Source: Kribbella pratensis (GTDB taxonomy: Bacteria > Actinomycetota > Actinomycetes > Propionibacteriales > Kribbellaceae). Taken from it: a DNA stretch of 64,000 nt. The stretch is from contig NZ_SODP01000002.1 of the NCBI RefSeq assembly GCF_004365355.1, positions 211,432 through 275,431 on the forward strand, given 5' to 3'. The notes below the pieces were generated by a model, which was not told where the DNA came from, ran no database searches, and saw only the letters and a program-made list of their open reading frames with translations. Position 1 is the first letter of the stretch. Each line of letters starts with the position of its first letter. Shown here piece by piece: positions 40,757-50,868 of the stretch. The translations under genes were made by a program, and so were the position numbers.

Positions 40757-41215
40757 TCAGTCTTCTCCTTGAAAGGTTTCTGTATAGGAACCAACCACGC
40801 GTACTTCTTCTTCCGTGACCTCGCCGTCGACGATCCGGTACGAGCGGAACTCGACCGGCCCGTCGTACGCCGGGGAGTCCGCACCGTCGCGCGTCGACAC
40901 CAGCACGTAGTGCGCGCCCGGCTCCTGGGCGAGGTTGATATCGGTCCGCGACGGGTACGCCTCGGTGGCGGTGTGCGAGTGGTAGATCACCACCGGCTCC
41001 TCGTCCCGCTCGCCCATCTCCTTGTACAGCCGGAGCAGGTCCCCCGAGTCGAACTCGTAGAACGTCGGCGACATCGCCGCGTTCAGCATCGGGATAAACC
41101 GGGTAGCCCGATCCGACCCCTCCGCCCCCGCAACCACACCGCACGCCTCATCCGGATGATCCTTCCGGGCATGCGCGACGATCGCGTCGTACGTCTCCTG
41201 CTCAATGACCAGCAC
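40757..41215 (-). CDS. mec: JAMM-family metalloprotease acting on CysO
   Basis: 152-residue JAB1/MPN (JAMM) zinc protease. The motif E-xn-HxH-x10-D is complete: Glu in 'PDEACGVVAG', HSHTATEAYPSRTD for the rest. In mycobacteria Mec releases cysteine from the CysO-cysteine adduct. GTG 41215 (MLVIEQETYDAIV) is chosen; a GGAG is only 2 nt upstream, so the start is tentative. First gene of the mec-cysO-cysM operon. Confidence 0.9.
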   Translation of the reverse strand: MLVIEQETYDAIVAHARKDHPDEACGVVAGAEGSDRATRFIPMLNAAMSPTFYEFDSGDLLRLYKEMGERDEEPVVIYHSHTATEAYPSRTDINLAQEPGAHYVLVSTRDGADSPAYDGPVEFRSYRIVDGEVTEEEVRVVGSYTETFQGED

Positions 41216-41312
41216 GACTCCACGGTAGTTGGCCGAACTGCCCCGTCCCGCCGACGCCGTCCTGCGTCCAGATACTGGATGGTTTCGGAGAGTAGCCAGT
41301 AGGTGATACTGC

Positions 41313-41702
41313 GTGAACATGAGGGGATTGCGGAAGTACTGGGGCTATCTGCTGTTCGTCGCTCTCATCACCACGGCCTGGACATGGAAGCTGGGTCCGG
41401 CTGTGCTGATCGTCGGATGGACGCTGGTCACGGCGTACTTCCTGTTCCAGGCGCCGGTGTATTGCGGCGCCGAGACCCGCACCGGCCAGCTGTGCCGCAA
41501 CAACTCGAGCGGGATCTTGATGGGTTGCAGTTACCGCCAGCACAAGTGGCAGAAGCTGAAGCTCGCGTTCGTCCCCCGACGCTGGCGGGAGCTGAACAAA
41601 GGCCTGTGGGTCAGCGGGAGCAAGATTCTCGCGACGCTCGGTGCGATCGTCGCCATCGTCTCTGGGATCGTCAGCACGACGCTTGCGGTCGTGAACGCCT
41701 GA
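41313..41702 (+). CDS. Small membrane protein with a Cys/His cluster
   Basis: 129 residues: two adjacent hydrophobic segments (about 9-25 and 27-46), a middle 'YCGAETRTGQLCRNNSSGILMGCSYRQHKWQKL' with three Cys and one His spaced like a zinc knuckle, and a final helix (about 105-127). I do not recognise a named family, though CGA-T-G-xxC-N clusters recur in actinobacterial membrane proteins. GTG 41313 is used; ATG 41319 is possible. GATACT upstream suggests an almost leaderless transcript. Ends 1 nt from the convergent aldo/keto reductase stop. Confidence 0.65.
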   Translation: MNMRGLRKYWGYLLFVALITTAWTWKLGPAVLIVGWTLVTAYFLFQAPVYCGAETRTGQLCRNNSSGILMGCSYRQHKWQKLKLAFVPRRWRELNKGLWVSGSKILATLGAIVAIVSGIVSTTLAVVNA

Positions 41703-41703
41703 A

Positions 41704-42681
41704 CTACCAGCGGTCGTGGAGCTGGGGGCGGATCAGTTCGTCGTAGGTGGCGCGGACGGCGGTCAGTTGGTCGTCGGTGAGGGGGGCGAGGGTGGCGGCG
41801 GAGATGTTGCCGGCTACCTGTTCGGGGTTGCGGGCGCCGGGGATGACGACCGAGACGCCGGGCTGGTCGAGGATCCAGCGGAGGGCGAACTGGGCCATCG
41901 TGGCACCGGCCGGGAGCCACGGCATGAGGCGCCGGACGGCTTCCAGGCCGGTTGCGAAGTCCACCCCCGAGAAGGTCTCGCCGACGTCGAAGGCCTCGCC
42001 GTGGCGGTTGTACGTGCGGTGGTCGTCGGCTGAGAACGTGGTGTGCTCGTCGTACTTGCCGGAGAGCAGACCGCTCGCCAGCGGAACGCGGGCGATGATG
42101 CCGACGCCGGCCGCCTGCGCGGCGGGGAGCACCTCGTCGAGCGGCTTCAGGCGGAACGCATTGAGGATGATCTGCACCGACGCGACGTTCGGCCGCGCGA
42201 TCGCAGTGAGGGCCTCGGCGCAGGTCTCGACGCTCACGCCGTACGCCGCGATGCGGCCCTCCTCGACCATCGAGTCGAGCGCGTCGAACACCTCGTCGTT
42301 CGAGTACACCGGCGTCGGCGGGCAGTGCAGCTGGACCAGGTCGATCGTGTCCACGCCGAGGTTCTGGCGGGAGCGGTCGTTCCACGCCCGGAAGTTGTCG
42401 AGGGTGTAGTTCTCGGGGACCTGCTCGACCCGGCGGCCCATCTTCGTCGCGACGGTCAGCCCATCGTGGGACTTCAGCACCTGCCCGACGAGGCGCTCGC
42501 TGCGCCCGTCGCCGTACACGTCGGCGGTGTCGATGAATGTGACGCCGCCCTCGATGGCCGCCTGCAGTACGCCGAGCGCGTCGCTCTCGTCCACCGCGCC
42601 CCAGTCCGCGCCCAACTGCCACGCACCGAGCCCGACCACGCCCACGTCCCGGCCGGTCCGTCCAAGCCTCCGCGTCTCCAT
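41704..42681 (-). CDS. Aldo/keto reductase
   Basis: 325-residue (beta/alpha)8 NADPH-dependent oxidoreductase. The tetrad is visible: Asp in 'FIDTADVYGDG', the Tyr of the same motif, Lys in 'VATKMGRR' and His in 'VQLHCPPTP'; the cofactor site 'SVVIPGARNPEQVAGN' is near the C terminus. Substrate unknown. ATG 42681 (METRRLGRTGRDV) is the conserved start. On the same strand downstream of ileS with a 110-bp gap holding an inverted repeat. Confidence 0.9.
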   Translation of the reverse strand: METRRLGRTGRDVGVVGLGAWQLGADWGAVDESDALGVLQAAIEGGVTFIDTADVYGDGRSERLVGQVLKSHDGLTVATKMGRRVEQVPENYTLDNFRAWNDRSRQNLGVDTIDLVQLHCPPTPVYSNDEVFDALDSMVEEGRIAAYGVSVETCAEALTAIARPNVASVQIILNAFRLKPLDEVLPAAQAAGVGIIARVPLASGLLSGKYDEHTTFSADDHRTYNRHGEAFDVGETFSGVDFATGLEAVRRLMPWLPAGATMAQFALRWILDQPGVSVVIPGARNPEQVAGNISAATLAPLTDDQLTAVRATYDELIRPQLHDRW

Positions 42682-42717
42682 GGACAGCAGACTAATCTCC
42701 CGCTGCCGAACACCAGC

Positions 42718-42797
42718 CACTGACCAAGTCCATCAGGCCGGCCCCAGCCTGGACGGGTTGAGCGTGAACCCAGGCACGCGGCGATGGTTGGTCAGTG
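42718..42797. terminator. Long-range inverted repeat and inner stem after ileS
   Basis: CACTGACCAA (42718-42727) and TTGGTCAGTG (42788-42797, overlapping the ileS stop) are perfect 10-bp arms around a 60-nt loop. Inside, GGGTT/AACCC and GCCTGG/CCAGGC can form smaller stems. Probable ileS termination structure, also reaching into the aldo/keto reductase upstream region. Confidence 0.5.
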
Positions 42798-45700
42798 ATG
42801 CGCGTCCGCCTTCTCGACGCGCACACTCAGTTCTCGACCCTCGGCAACCTCGAGGTCGTCGGCCAGCGCCTCACCGGCGATCAGCTCGCGGTGCGTCTCC
42901 ACGGCCGCGACCACCGCGGGTTCGGCAGTCACCGACACGCGGATGCGGTCGGTGACCTCGAGCCCCGCGTCCCGCCGAGCCTGCTGGATCGCGCGTACGA
43001 CGTCCCGCGCGACCCCCTCCGCTTCCAGATCTGGCGTGACCGTCGTGTCCAGTACGACGAACCCGCCGCCCGGCAGCAGCGCACTCGCCTCGTGCCCGTC
43101 GGCGAGCGTGGTCTCCAGCGTGTACTCGCCGTCCTGCAATTCGATGCCGCCAGCAACTACTACACCCTCGGCGGAAACCGACCAGTCCCCGCTCTTCGAT
43201 GCCTTGATCACCTGCTGTACGTCGCGACCGAGCCGCGGGCCGGCTGCCCGCGCATTCACCGTCAACCGTTGCGACACCGGCGCGTCGACCGCGTCGGCCG
43301 AGGTCAGCACGACGTCGCGAACGTTCACCTCGGCCGCGATCAGCGGCACCAGGTCGGCCAGATCGGCAGCACTGGCCACCGTCAATGTCAGCAACGGCTG
43401 CCGAGCCCGGATCCCGCTCGACTTCCGGATCGACGAGGCCACCGAACACACCTCACGGGCGCGCTCCATCCGCTCGACCAGCTCAGGATCGTCGGGGAGT
43501 TCGGCGTACGACGGCCAGTCGGTCAGATGCACCGACCGTTCCCCGGTCAGCCCGCGCCAGATGTTCTCGGTTACCAGGGGCAGGAGCGGTGCCGCCGTAC
43601 GGCACAGGACCTCGAGGGCGGTGTAGAGCGTGTTGATCGCGTCCTGTGAGCCGGACCAGAAGCGGTCCCGGGAGCGGCGGATGTACCAGTTGGTGAGAAC
43701 CTCGGTGTAGCCCTGGACTGCGTCACAGGCCGACGCGATGTCATAGCGGTCGAGATGGGTCTGGACGTCGACGACGAGCGTGCGGAGGCCGGCGAGGAGG
43801 TAGCGGTCCAGGACGTGCGGCGACGTGGTCGACCAGGTGCCGGACACGCCGGCGGCGTTGGCGTAGAGCGTGAGGAAGGACCAGGCGTTCCACAACGGGA
43901 TCAGGGTTTGGCGGACGCCGTCGCGGATGGCCTGTTCTGTGACGACAAGGTTGCCGCCGCGCAGGATCGGGCTGGACATCAGGAACCAGCGCATCGCGTC
44001 CGCGCCGTCGCGGTCGAAGACCTCGGTGACGTCCGGGTAGTTCCGCAGCGACTTGCTCATCTTCTGCCCGTCGTTGCCGAGCACGATCCCGTGACTCAGG
44101 CAGGACCGGAATGCCGGCCGGTCGAACAACGCCGTCGCCAACACGTGCATCGTGTAGAACCAGCCGCGCGTCTGCCCGATGTACTCGACGATGAAGTCGC
44201 CTGGGAAGTGATTCTCGAACCACTCGGTGTTCTCGAACGGGTAGTGCACCTGCGCGAAGCTCATCGACCCCGAGTCGAACCACACGTCCAGCACATCCGG
44301 CACCCGCCGCATCGTCGACCGCCCGGTCGGGTCGTCCGGGTTCGGCCGGGTCAGCTCGTCGACGTACGGTCGATGCAGATCGCGGACCTCCACCCCGAAG
44401 TCCCGCTCCAGCTCCTCGATCGAGCCGTAGACGTCGATCCGCGGGTACGCCGGATCGTCCGATCGCCAGACCGGGATCGGTGAGCCCCAGAACCGGTTCC
44501 GGCTGATCGACCAGTCGCGCGCGTTCGACAGCCACTTGCCGAACTGCCCGTGCTTGACGTGCTCCGGCACCCAGGTGATCTGCTCGTTCAGCTCGACCAT
44601 CCGGTCGCGGATCCGGGTCACCTCGACGAACCAGCTCGAGACCGCCTTGTAGATCAGCGGGTTTCGGCACCGCCAGCAGTGCGGGTAGCTGTGCACGATG
44701 CTGTCCTCGCGCACCAGCGCCCCGGCGGCGCGCAGGTCGCGGATGATCGGCCGGTTCGCCTCGAAGACGTGCAGGCCTTGGTACGGCGGAACGACGGCGG
44801 TGAAATGTGCCGCGTCGTCGACGGTCAGCACGGTGGGGATCCCGACGGCGTCGCAGGCCAGCTGGTCCTCCTCGCCGTACGCCGGTGCCATGTGCACGAC
44901 GCCCGTACCGTCGTCGGTCGTGACGTGGTCGGCCGCGATCACCTGGAAGGCGTTGTCGGTCCCGGCGAGGAAGTCGAACAGCGGGGTGTAGTGAAGGCCG
45001 ATCAGGTCCGTGCCCTTCAGGCGCCGGACGACGTCGGTGTACCCATAGGCAGCCAATCGAGCCTCGGCCAGAATCGTCTCCCGGCCGTCCACCAGAACAA
45101 CCGCGTAGTCGACGTCCGGCCCCACCGCCATCGCCAGATTGCTGGGCAGCGTCCAAGGCGTCGTCGTCCAGGCCAGCAACCGCTCGCCCGTCTCGAGCTC
45201 GACGGCGACCGTGACCGACGGGTCCTGGCGCGGTTGGTAGACGTCGTCGTCCATCCGCAGTTCGTGGTTGGACAGCGGCGTCTCGTCGTTCCAGCAGTAC
45301 GGGAGGACGCGCAGCCCTTCGTACACCAGGCCTTTGTCGTAGAGCGTCTTGAACGCCCAGATCACCGACTCCATGTAGTCGGGGTTGAGCGTCTTGTAAT
45401 CATGCTCGAAGTCGACCCATCGCGCCTGGCGGGTCACATACGTACGCCACTCGTCCGTGTACTTCAGCACCGACGCCCGACAGGCGTCGTTGAACTTCGC
45501 GATCCCCAGCTGCAGGATCTCCGCCTTGGTCTTCAGCCCGAGCACCCGCTGGGCCTCCAGCTCGGCCGGCAGCCCGTGCGTGTCCCACCCGAAGCGCCGC
45601 TCGACCCGGTGCCCGCGCATCGTCTGGTACCGCGGTACGACGTCCTTCACGTACCCGGTCAGCAGGTGCCCGTAGTGCGGCAACCCGTTGGCGAACGGCG

Positions 45701-45830
45701 GCCCGTCGTAAAAGACGAACTCGTCCTCACCTTTCAACGACGCGCGGAAAGTCCCATCACCCTCCCAGAACTCGAGCACCCCACGCTCGATCCCAGGAAA
45801 GTCCGGCGCCCCAACCCTCGGATAGCTCAC
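42792..45830 (-). CDS. ileS: Isoleucyl-tRNA synthetase
   Basis: 1012-residue class I synthetase. HYGH at 52-55 is the HIGH motif, KMSKS occurs near residue 590 (KMSKSLRN), and the editing (CP1) domain and C-terminal anticodon region fill the rest. The length suits the eukaryote-like, mupirocin-tolerant actinobacterial branch more than the ~930-residue bacterial type; this is a length-based inference. GTG 45830 begins directly after the DUF2017 stop. No T-box leader can fit there. Confidence 0.95.
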   Translation of the reverse strand: MSYPRVGAPDFPGIERGVLEFWEGDGTFRASLKGEDEFVFYDGPPFANGLPHYGHLLTGYVKDVVPRYQTMRGHRVERRFGWDTHGLPAELEAQRVLGLKTKAEILQLGIAKFNDACRASVLKYTDEWRTYVTRQARWVDFEHDYKTLNPDYMESVIWAFKTLYDKGLVYEGLRVLPYCWNDETPLSNHELRMDDDVYQPRQDPSVTVAVELETGERLLAWTTTPWTLPSNLAMAVGPDVDYAVVLVDGRETILAEARLAAYGYTDVVRRLKGTDLIGLHYTPLFDFLAGTDNAFQVIAADHVTTDDGTGVVHMAPAYGEEDQLACDAVGIPTVLTVDDAAHFTAVVPPYQGLHVFEANRPIIRDLRAAGALVREDSIVHSYPHCWRCRNPLIYKAVSSWFVEVTRIRDRMVELNEQITWVPEHVKHGQFGKWLSNARDWSISRNRFWGSPIPVWRSDDPAYPRIDVYGSIEELERDFGVEVRDLHRPYVDELTRPNPDDPTGRSTMRRVPDVLDVWFDSGSMSFAQVHYPFENTEWFENHFPGDFIVEYIGQTRGWFYTMHVLATALFDRPAFRSCLSHGIVLGNDGQKMSKSLRNYPDVTEVFDRDGADAMRWFLMSSPILRGGNLVVTEQAIRDGVRQTLIPLWNAWSFLTLYANAAGVSGTWSTTSPHVLDRYLLAGLRTLVVDVQTHLDRYDIASACDAVQGYTEVLTNWYIRRSRDRFWSGSQDAINTLYTALEVLCRTAAPLLPLVTENIWRGLTGERSVHLTDWPSYAELPDDPELVERMERAREVCSVASSIRKSSGIRARQPLLTLTVASAADLADLVPLIAAEVNVRDVVLTSADAVDAPVSQRLTVNARAAGPRLGRDVQQVIKASKSGDWSVSAEGVVVAGGIELQDGEYTLETTLADGHEASALLPGGGFVVLDTTVTPDLEAEGVARDVVRAIQQARRDAGLEVTDRIRVSVTAEPAVVAAVETHRELIAGEALADDLEVAEGRELSVRVEKADAHH

Positions 45831-46382
45831 CTAGCGCATGTTATGCAGCAACGCCGATTGGAGGTATCCGAGCCAGTCGTAGAGGTCGTAGGTGAGGCGG
45901 CGCGGGTCGTCGTCGGGGAGTTTCTCCCAGGTGGAGTAGTCCTCCTCGTCCTTGATGTCGAGGCGAGTGCCGATCGCCAGCCGCAAGTCGTTCAAGGCGC
46001 GGAGCCAGGAGAGCTGCTCGTCGGGCTCCAGCGCGATCTCGTCGGCGCCGGACTCCTCGAGGGCCGACAGGACCCGTTTCGCGTCGGTGACCTTGCCCTC
46101 GCGCAGACCGCGCTCGGTGAAGCGGCGGAACTCGGCCGAGGCCAGATCATCGGTCTTGTAGGCGTCCGGCAGCAGGCGCTGCAGGACGACGTCCTCCGGC
46201 GGCGAGGTCGGCCCGTCCGACTCCAGCAGCGCCGCGAGCGGGTCTGAGGATTCGGCCGAGCGCGGCGGCAGGCCGTCGTACAGGAGCTCGACCAGGTTGC
46301 GGAGCAGGTTCGCCAGGATGTCCGCCTCGTGTTCGGCAAAGCTGACGACGACGGTCTTGCGGCGCTTGCGGAACCGGGTCAC
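45831..46382 (-). CDS. DUF2017 protein, AosR-like
   Basis: 183 residues. Position between clpS and the ileS/mec block matches Rv1332 (AosR), a DUF2017 redox-responsive regulator of the mec-cysO-cysM genes in M. tuberculosis. The protein starts with a basic segment ([14 protein letters not shown]) and is otherwise helical. It contains no cysteine, unlike the reported disulfide-switch mechanism. GTG 46382 overlaps the clpS stop (GTGA), supporting this start over ATG 46403. Confidence 0.85.
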   Translation of the reverse strand: MTRFRKRRKTVVVSFAEHEADILANLLRNLVELLYDGLPPRSAESSDPLAALLESDGPTSPPEDVVLQRLLPDAYKTDDLASAEFRRFTERGLREGKVTDAKRVLSALEESGADEIALEPDEQLSWLRALNDLRLAIGTRLDIKDEEDYSTWEKLPDDDPRRLTYDLYDWLGYLQSALLHNMR

Positions 46383-46666
46383 GACTTCTCGCAGGTGGCC
46401 CACAGGCCGTAGGAGTGCATGGCTTCCACGTCGCGTTCCATCGCTTCCCGGTTGCCGTTCGAGACCGCGGACTTGCCTTCCTGGTGCACCTGGAGCATCA
46501 GCTTCTCCGCCTTCTGCTTGGAGTAGCCGAAGTACGTCTGGAACACGAACGTGACGTAGTCCATCAAGTTCACCGGATCGTTCCAGACGATCGTCATCCA
46601 GGGCGGGCTCAGCTGGATCGCCTCGGTGACCTCGGGGCTGTCCAACTCGCTCGGTGCGGTGCTCAC
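46379..46666 (-). CDS. clpS: ATP-dependent Clp protease adaptor
   Basis: 95-residue adaptor that passes N-degron substrates to ClpC/ClpAP. '[47 protein letters not shown]' carries the conserved ND and hydrophobic N-end pocket. GTG 46666 has GGGGAGA upstream. Leads the clpS-DUF2017-ileS set and is divergent from pncB over 49 bp. Confidence 0.93.
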   Translation of the reverse strand: MSTAPSELDSPEVTEAIQLSPPWMTIVWNDPVNLMDYVTFVFQTYFGYSKQKAEKLMLQVHQEGKSAVSNGNREAMERDVEAMHSYGLWATCEKS

Positions 46667-46715
46667 CTGTCCATTCTCCCCATCATCGGTCCGAGTCTCG
46701 CAATAGGCTGCCCTT

Positions 46716-48062
46716 GTGACAGACACCGCGCCCTACTCGACGGCGCTCCTCACGGACCACTACGAGCTGACGATGCTGCAGGCCAGCCTGGCCGACGGCA
46801 CGGCGCAACGCCGCTCGGTCTTCGAGCTGTTCGCCCGCCGCCTGCCGGACGGCCGCCGGTACGGCGTGGTGGCCGGCGTCAACCGGCTGCTCGACGCGCT
46901 CGAGCGGTTCCGTTTCGACGAGCAGACGATCGCCTTCCTGGCCGATCGCGGCGTCGTTGACCAGGCTACCCGGGACTGGCTGGCGGACTACCGGTTCACC
47001 GGCGACATCTCCGGTTACGCCGACGGCGAGATCTTCTTCCCGGGCTCCCCGGTCCTGGTGGTCGAGTCCTCGTTCGCGGAGGCAGTGCTCCTGGAAACCG
47101 TTTTCCTGTCGATTCTGAACCACGACTCGGCGGTCGCCTCGGCGGCGTCGCGGATGACCTGGTGGGCCGGCGGCCGGCCCTGTATCGAGATGGGCTCGCG
47201 GCGTACCCACGAAGAGGCGGCGGTTGCGTCGGCGCTGGCGGCGTACATCGCAGGCTTCACCGCGACCTCGAACCTGGAGGCGGCCCGCCGGTACGGCATC
47301 CCCAGCACCGGTACGGCGGCGCACTCGTTCACGCTGCTGCACGACCGCGAGCGGGACGCGTTCCGGTCCCAGGTCGACGCGCTCGGCAAGGGCACCACGC
47401 TGCTGGTCGACACGTACGACGTCGCGGAGGCGGTCCGGACCGCGATCGAGCTGACCGGACCCGACCTGGGCGCGGTCCGGCTGGACTCGGGCGACCTGCC
47501 CTCGCTGGCCGGTCAGGTCCGCGAGCTGCTCGACTCGCTCGGCGCGACCAAGACCCGGATCATCGTGACCAGCGACCTGGACGAGTTCCAGATCGCCGCG
47601 CTCGCCCCGGCGCCCGTCGACGGGTACGGCGTGGGTACGTCGCTGGTCACCGGCTCGGGGTACCCGACCTGTGGGTTCGTGTACAAGCTGGTCGCGCGCG
47701 AGGACGAGAGCGGCGCGCTGGTCCCGGTCGCGAAGAAGAGCCCGGACAAGATCTCGATCGGCGGCCGGAAATGGGCGCTGCGGCGCCGGTCGGCGGCCGG
47801 GGTCGCGGAGATCGAGCTCATCGGGGTCGGCGAGCAGCCGGTCGACGACGGCGACGACCGCGTGCTGCTGAAACCGCTGGTCGAGGCCGGGAAGATCATC
47901 GGCCGGACCACGCCGGCGGAGTCCCAGGCGTTCCATCAGAAGGTCCGCGACGAGCTCCCCCGCTCGGCCAGCCAGCTGAGCCGCGGCGAGCCGGCCATCC
48001 CGACCGAGTACGAAGGCGACTACGACGCCCGCAACCCCTTCCATCCCCGGAGCCATACATGA
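46716..48062 (+). CDS. pncB: Nicotinate phosphoribosyltransferase
   Basis: 448-residue enzyme of the Preiss-Handler NAD pathway: nicotinate + PRPP + ATP to nicotinate mononucleotide. '[15 protein letters not shown]' at the start, '[12 protein letters not shown]' with the phosphorylated His, '[18 protein letters not shown]' and '[23 protein letters not shown]' are all typical. GTG 46716. Overlaps marR by 4 bp. A nicotinamidase gene (56.5 kb) would supply its substrate. Confidence 0.95.
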   Translation: MTDTAPYSTALLTDHYELTMLQASLADGTAQRRSVFELFARRLPDGRRYGVVAGVNRLLDALERFRFDEQTIAFLADRGVVDQATRDWLADYRFTGDISGYADGEIFFPGSPVLVVESSFAEAVLLETVFLSILNHDSAVASAASRMTWWAGGRPCIEMGSRRTHEEAAVASALAAYIAGFTATSNLEAARRYGIPSTGTAAHSFTLLHDRERDAFRSQVDALGKGTTLLVDTYDVAEAVRTAIELTGPDLGAVRLDSGDLPSLAGQVRELLDSLGATKTRIIVTSDLDEFQIAALAPAPVDGYGVGTSLVTGSGYPTCGFVYKLVAREDESGALVPVAKKSPDKISIGGRKWALRRRSAAGVAEIELIGVGEQPVDDGDDRVLLKPLVEAGKIIGRTTPAESQAFHQKVRDELPRSASQLSRGEPAIPTEYEGDYDARNPFHPRSHT

Positions 48063-48535
48063 GCGCGGAGATCGCCAAGGACGAGTGGCCGCCCGAGGCC
48101 CCCGCCTCGGTGACCGACGTGCTGGTCGCCCTGCGGTTCGCCGACCGCGCCGCCCGGAAGGCCGTCGGCGCCGAGTTGGCCGGCACCGGACTCCACACCG
48201 GCCAGGAGCTCGTCCTGGCCAAGCTCCTGCACCACGGCTCGCTCCCGGTCGCGAAGCTCGCGAAGGTCCTGGACGTCGAGGTTCCGACCGCGACCAAAAC
48301 CACCCAACGGATGGAGGCCGCCGGCCTCGTCCGCCGCGTGAAGAGCAGCACCGACGCCCGGCAGGTCGGGATCGAACTCACCGACCGCGGCGTCGAGCTC
48401 GCCCACACCGTCCAGGAGATCTACGACCGCGCAGGTCGCCGGGCGCTGGCGCACCTCACCCCCGAGGACCGCCGCATCCTCCGCAACCTCCTGTGGACCA
48501 TCGGCTCGACCCTCGAGGACGTGACCCAGCTCTAG
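48059..48535 (+). CDS. MarR family transcriptional regulator
   Basis: 158 residues, winged helix: 'TGQELVLAKLLHHGSLPVAKLAKVLDVEVPTATKTTQRMEAAGLVRRVKSSTDARQVGIELTDRGVEL' is the complete MarR HTH plus wing. ATG 48059 overlaps the pncB stop (ATGA), so it is expressed with pncB and may regulate it, an inference from position. Its end overlaps the convergent oxidase gene by 4 bp. Confidence 0.88.
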   Translation: MSAEIAKDEWPPEAPASVTDVLVALRFADRAARKAVGAELAGTGLHTGQELVLAKLLHHGSLPVAKLAKVLDVEVPTATKTTQRMEAAGLVRRVKSSTDARQVGIELTDRGVELAHTVQEIYDRAGRRALAHLTPEDRRILRNLLWTIGSTLEDVTQL

Positions 48536-49767
48536 CCCCGGGGCAGGAATGTGTCGAGGTAGTCGTTGCGGAACTTGCCGGCCGGGTCGTACTTCGCCGC
48601 CAGCTCGATGAAATCCTTCACCTTCGGGTAGCGCTCGGCCAGCGTCGCGGCATCGGCGGCGAAGACCTTGCCCCAGTGCGGTCGTACGTCGAGGAAGGCA
48701 AGCCCTTCCTCGATCGCAGCCACGACCGGACGGACCGCGGCCTCGTCCTGGATCCAGGTGAAATGCAGGGCGACGGTGTCACGGCCCTGGCTCGGGCTCA
48801 GCCACAGTTCGTCGGCGGCGATCGTCCGTACCTCGGACACCTGGATCACCGGCGCGAACTGGTTGCCCAAGGCCCGCAGTACCTCGAACGCCTCGGCCGC
48901 CCGCTCGCGCGGTACGAAGTACTCCGACTGCAGCTCGTCGCCGTTGCTCGGGGTGAACTCGAGCCGGAAGTGCGGGAGCCGCTCGTTCCACGGACCCGGT
49001 ACGCCGCCCTGCTGGGTCGCGTAGTCGGCCGGCATCACCTTGATCGGGTGTCGCGGCCCGTCCGCGAGACGGGCGCCCAGCCACTCGGGCGCCGGCTCGC
49101 CGAGATCACGCGACTTCCGCCAGACCATCACATCCGGGTCGACCCAGTCGGTGAACGCGCTGACGCTGTATGCACTCCCCATCACCTCGGCGAAGTCCGA
49201 CCCGAGTCGCTCCACCGGCAACCCGTCGTACACCACCTGGCTGAGCTGGTACGACGGTTGTACGTCGAGCGTCATGCTCACCGTCACGCCGAGCGCACCG
49301 AGCGAGACGATCGAGCCGGCGAAGTCCTCGTCATCACGGGTCAGCGTGACGAGCTCGCCGCGAGCGTCAACGAACGTGATCGCATTGACCGCATCGGCCA
49401 GCGGCCCGTTCCCGTCCCCGGACCCGTGCGTGCCGGTCGAGCAGGCGCCCGCCACCGAGATGTGCGGCAGCGATCCGAGATTGTGCAGCGCGAGACCCTG
49501 GGCCTGAAGGGCAGCCGTGATCTCGCCGTACCGCAGTCCGGCCGAGACGGTCACCCCGCGCTCGCCGACCTCGACGGTCGCGGGCAGATCCTGCACGCTC
49601 ACCAGCGTGCCGGTGCTGTCGGCGATACGGTTGAACGAGTGCCCGGTGCCGAGCACCCGCACCTTGTCCGCCGCCGCGACCAGCTGCTGCAGTTCCTCGA
49701 CGGACCGAGGCCGCTGCAGTTCACTGGCGAACCTGACGTTGCCGGCCCAGTTAGTCACGCTGCTCAT
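48532..49767 (-). CDS. Alditol oxidase (AldO/xylitol oxidase type)
   Basis: 411-residue FAD enzyme very like Streptomyces coelicolor AldO (418 residues) as I recall it: MSSVTNWAGN start, GTGHSFN with His43 for covalent FAD, SLPHISVAGACSTGTHGSG, the 'EVRT' and HWGKVF catalytic segments. Oxidises xylitol, sorbitol or similar polyols at C1 with oxygen to give hydrogen peroxide. ATG 49767 is used; the open frame upstream is not conserved. Paralogue of the 10.5-11.8 kb oxidase. Confidence 0.9.
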   Translation of the reverse strand: MSSVTNWAGNVRFASELQRPRSVEELQQLVAAADKVRVLGTGHSFNRIADSTGTLVSVQDLPATVEVGERGVTVSAGLRYGEITAALQAQGLALHNLGSLPHISVAGACSTGTHGSGDGNGPLADAVNAITFVDARGELVTLTRDDEDFAGSIVSLGALGVTVSMTLDVQPSYQLSQVVYDGLPVERLGSDFAEVMGSAYSVSAFTDWVDPDVMVWRKSRDLGEPAPEWLGARLADGPRHPIKVMPADYATQQGGVPGPWNERLPHFRLEFTPSNGDELQSEYFVPRERAAEAFEVLRALGNQFAPVIQVSEVRTIAADELWLSPSQGRDTVALHFTWIQDEAAVRPVVAAIEEGLAFLDVRPHWGKVFAADAATLAERYPKVKDFIELAAKYDPAGKFRNDYLDTFLPRG

Positions 49768-49839
49768 GGCGTCAGCCTCGCACACGCGGACACTCACGAA
49801 TCCGGCAGTTCCAGCTTCTGGTCAGGGCGCCGTGATTTC

Positions 49840-50844
49840 ATGTGCCCGATGTACGCCTTCCTGATCGCCGCGTTCTGGTTCGTCGTCTTCGCGGTCAGCT
49901 TCTTGCGGGACCGGCGGCTGTTCAAGAACGGGATCTTCCTGGTCCTGACGCTGATATTCGCGGGGATCGGGATGATCTTCGTCGTCGACGCGTTCAACGA
50001 CACCGCGGCCCGCTGGCTGGTGCTGGCGATCCTCGGCATCATCCCGCTGGCGATCGCCGTCCTCGCGGTGTTCCTGGTCGTCAACGGCATCACGATGCTG
50101 CGCCGGGAAGGCCGTCGCCTGACCAACCTGCTGTCGCTGCTCGCAGGGCTGGGCATCATCGGGTTCGTCGTGTTCAGCGTGGCGGTGCAGAAGATCGGCT
50201 GGGAGCCGCTGGCGGCGTTGCGCTCCGTGCTGATCGGGGTGCTGACCTACATCGCGTTCCTGTTCGTCTGCTTCCTGGTGTACGCGTTCGTCTACAGCCG
50301 GGTCCGCTCGTCCCGGAAGGTCGACTTCGTGGTCGTGCTCGGCGCCGGCCTGCGCGGCTCGCGGGTCCCGCCGCTGCTTGCGAGCCGGCTGGACCGCGCC
50401 AAGCAGGTGTACGACCGGGCGCTGCGCAGGGGCCGTCCGCCGATGATGATCACGTCCGGTGGGCAGGGCCCCGACGAGGACGTCCCCGAGTCGCACGCCA
50501 TGGCGTCGTACCTGATCGAGCGTGGCGTCCCCGACGACCGCATCCTGCGCGAGGACCGGTCGACCAGCACGCTGGAGAACCTGACGTTCAGCCGGGCGCT
50601 GATGGTCGCACGGACGCCGAAGTACCGCTGCCTGATCGTGACGAACAACTTCCACGCGTTCCGCGCCGCGATGACGGCGCGCAGGGCGAAGGTCAACGGC
50701 CAGGTGATCGGCTCCCCCACCGCGGCGTACTACTGGCCGACGGCAACGATCCGCGAGTTCGTCGCGATTCTGGTCAGCCACCCGTACCTGAACGGCGGCA
50801 TCTGCCTACTGATCGCCGCCGCGGCGATCTCGCAGCACGTCTAG
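49840..50844 (+). CDS. YdcF/SanA-like DUF218 membrane protein
   Basis: About 334 residues: four N-terminal transmembrane helices, then a cytosolic or periplasmic DUF218 domain ('DFVVVLGAGLRGSRVPPLLASRLDRAKQVYD', 'ITSGGQGPDEDVPESHAMASYLIERGVP', 'LIVTNNFHAFRAAMTARRAKVNG', conserved S/T-x-x-F-H). The family's activity is unsettled, possibly linked to envelope precursors. ATG 49840 or 49849; neither has a clear ribosome site. Ends in a palindrome that includes the stop of the convergent gene. Confidence 0.83.
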   Translation: MCPMYAFLIAAFWFVVFAVSFLRDRRLFKNGIFLVLTLIFAGIGMIFVVDAFNDTAARWLVLAILGIIPLAIAVLAVFLVVNGITMLRREGRRLTNLLSLLAGLGIIGFVVFSVAVQKIGWEPLAALRSVLIGVLTYIAFLFVCFLVYAFVYSRVRSSRKVDFVVVLGAGLRGSRVPPLLASRLDRAKQVYDRALRRGRPPMMITSGGQGPDEDVPESHAMASYLIERGVPDDRILREDRSTSTLENLTFSRALMVARTPKYRCLIVTNNFHAFRAAMTARRAKVNGQVIGSPTAAYYWPTATIREFVAILVSHPYLNGGICLLIAAAAISQHV

Positions 50845-50868
50845 CTGTCCATCCAGTTCTCCAGCTAG
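50841..50868. terminator. Inverted repeat spanning both convergent stops
   Basis: CTAGCTG (50841-50847) and CAGCTAG (50862-50868), 7-bp arms, include the TAG of the YdcF-like gene and the TAG of the TauE-like gene. A short hairpin at the convergent junction; a weak terminator candidate. Confidence 0.5.

Noticed and set aside
45831..46000. T-box leader for ileS
   Set aside because: ileS starts directly after the DUF2017 stop, leaving no leader; no T-box sequence is visible.
44550..46247. 565-residue open frame on the + strand opposite ileS
   Set aside because: Composition is Arg/Val/Gly-rich with no family signature; it is the high-GC shadow of ileS and DUF2017.
48085..50844. 919-residue frame through marR and aldO
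   Set aside because: Only its last 334 residues form a real protein (YdcF-like); the earlier part is antisense or out-of-frame to marR and aldO.
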